Source of the DNA: Planctomycetota bacterium
Lineage (GTDB): Bacteria > Planctomycetota > Phycisphaerae > UBA1845
Length of the DNA stretch: 64,000 nt
Direction: 5' to 3'
Assembly (NCBI GenBank): GCA_024276605.1
Contig: JAJRWX010000031.1
Coordinates: 1-64,000 of the forward strand
Made by a program: the position numbers and the translations under genes. The notes under the pieces were generated by a model, which made no database searches, was not told where the DNA came from, and saw only the letters and a list, made by a program, of their open reading frames with translations. Shown one piece after another: positions 63,516-64,000 of the stretch (position 1 is the stretch's first letter; every line of letters starts with the position of its first letter).

Positions 63516-64000
63516 CTAATCGCCGAATGACGCCTCGTATTCTTGAAACGCGAACCGCGCTCTGACGTCGTCTCGGTGTCGCGTATAAGCCTCTGATAAC
63601 AAATACCAGCCTTGGCTATCTTCTATGGCGAACTCTGGAATGACCACATACTTGCGTCGTAGGAGATCAGTATTCGTCGCATCGGTCGAGTCGTAAAGAT
63701 GTAAGGGCGCCGAATATTCAATGCGCATATTGTCGTCCGTATTAAAGCCTACATCACCGGCGAGCTTGAGAATAATGTTTTTACTCATCAGAAACGTAGC
63801 GAGCACATCTTCCGCATGTGGCAATAATACCGCATCGAGGTGCGCGTCTAACGCCGCATTGTCTTCTAACGCCTGCCTGATGCTCGACAAACTTGCCTGC
63901 ATGTGAGCGTCACTACCCAACAGGATGACATCTGCTCCATCGCCACCAAACAACATGACATAACGAAACGTAGATGCAAAGGTTTTAAGAAGACAACGTA
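63516..64000 (-). CDS. Spermidine-synthase-like protein, C-terminal part (runs off the window)
   Basis: The frame is open to the right edge of the window, so the 5' part is missing. The visible 161 codons include FASTFRYVMLFGGDGADVILLGSD, the end of the aminopropyltransferase fold typical of the long spermidine-synthase-like membrane proteins. A helical tail follows, with LPHAEDVLATFLMSKNI, the strand MRIEYSAPLHLYD and a C-terminal basic helix. Function and length cannot be stated from the fragment. Confidence 0.6.
   Translation of the reverse strand, partial: RCLLKTFASTFRYVMLFGGDGADVILLGSDAHMQASLSSIRQALEDNAALDAHLDAVLLPHAEDVLATFLMSKNIILKLAGDVGFNTDDNMRIEYSAPLHLYDSTDATNTDLLRRKYVVIPEFAIEDSQGWYLLSEAYTRHRDDVRARFAFQEYEASFGD

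Overview
The window reads as a chromosomal segment of a bacterium of the Planctomycetota, most likely near the Phycisphaerae; this is inferred from gene families, not from a marker-gene tree. The signs are a 1,265-residue SecDF fusion, an ECF sigma factor coupled to a Ser/Thr kinase, a prepilin of the H-X9-DG type, short zinc-ribbon membrane proteins, an HTH-receiver regulator, an IPTL-type C-terminal sorting signal, and a DNA topoisomerase VI encoded beside dnaA. Base composition is close to balanced. Three tRNA genes are present: Glu(TTC), Phe(GAA) and Leu(CAA).

Left part (1-27,330): tRNA-Glu, a two-domain QueD/PTPS-like enzyme, a 760-bp zone of palindromic repeats, a PHP-type histidinol phosphatase and fumarylacetoacetase, small membrane proteins, tRNA-Phe, a rhomboid protease, a methyltransferase and a cold shock protein. 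A glycine-rich lipoprotein gene diverges from an ECF sigma factor and TPR-kinase pair. A second kinase with PD40 repeats follows, then a truncated third kinase that stops inside a 59-bp repeat. The same repeat recurs beyond an Asp-box lipoprotein gene. Next come a coiled-coil protein, kbl, tRNA-Leu, a prepilin, a Tat-exported DUF362 protein and a DUF2617 protein.

Middle (27,330-43,805): SecDF, a basic LysM protein, an HTH-receiver regulator and cmk. A tightly packed seven-gene minus-strand operon (35,337-41,608) then runs, in order of transcription: radical SAM protein, Ycf46-type AAA ATPase, DUF1257/Ycf35-like protein, DUF2997 protein, zinc-ribbon membrane protein with a degenerate signal-peptidase fold, TPR protein and PilT-type ATPase. 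This is the best candidate for an undescribed system. A VOC protein and a SufR-like regulator are divergent neighbours just beyond it.

Right part (43,805-64,000): an exported lectin-like protein with a sorting tail, a PvuII-like methyltransferase with an HNH nuclease (restriction-modification), an exported VOC protein, a matrixin-like lipoprotein and a DUF1028 gene broken by one in-frame stop. The replication block follows. Topoisomerase VI B and A lie on the minus strand, separated by three sporadic genes (a TIGR04255-type protein, a WDSYGA-motif protein and an orphan), and dnaA-dnaN-dciA(DUF721)-gyrB lie on the plus strand. recF is absent from its usual place. The dnaA upstream region is a plausible but unproven origin. 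The window ends in a small lipoprotein, a MITE-like palindrome and the C-terminus of a spermidine-synthase-like protein.

Intergenic regions carry several families of short palindromic repeats, some with copies more than 50 kb apart.
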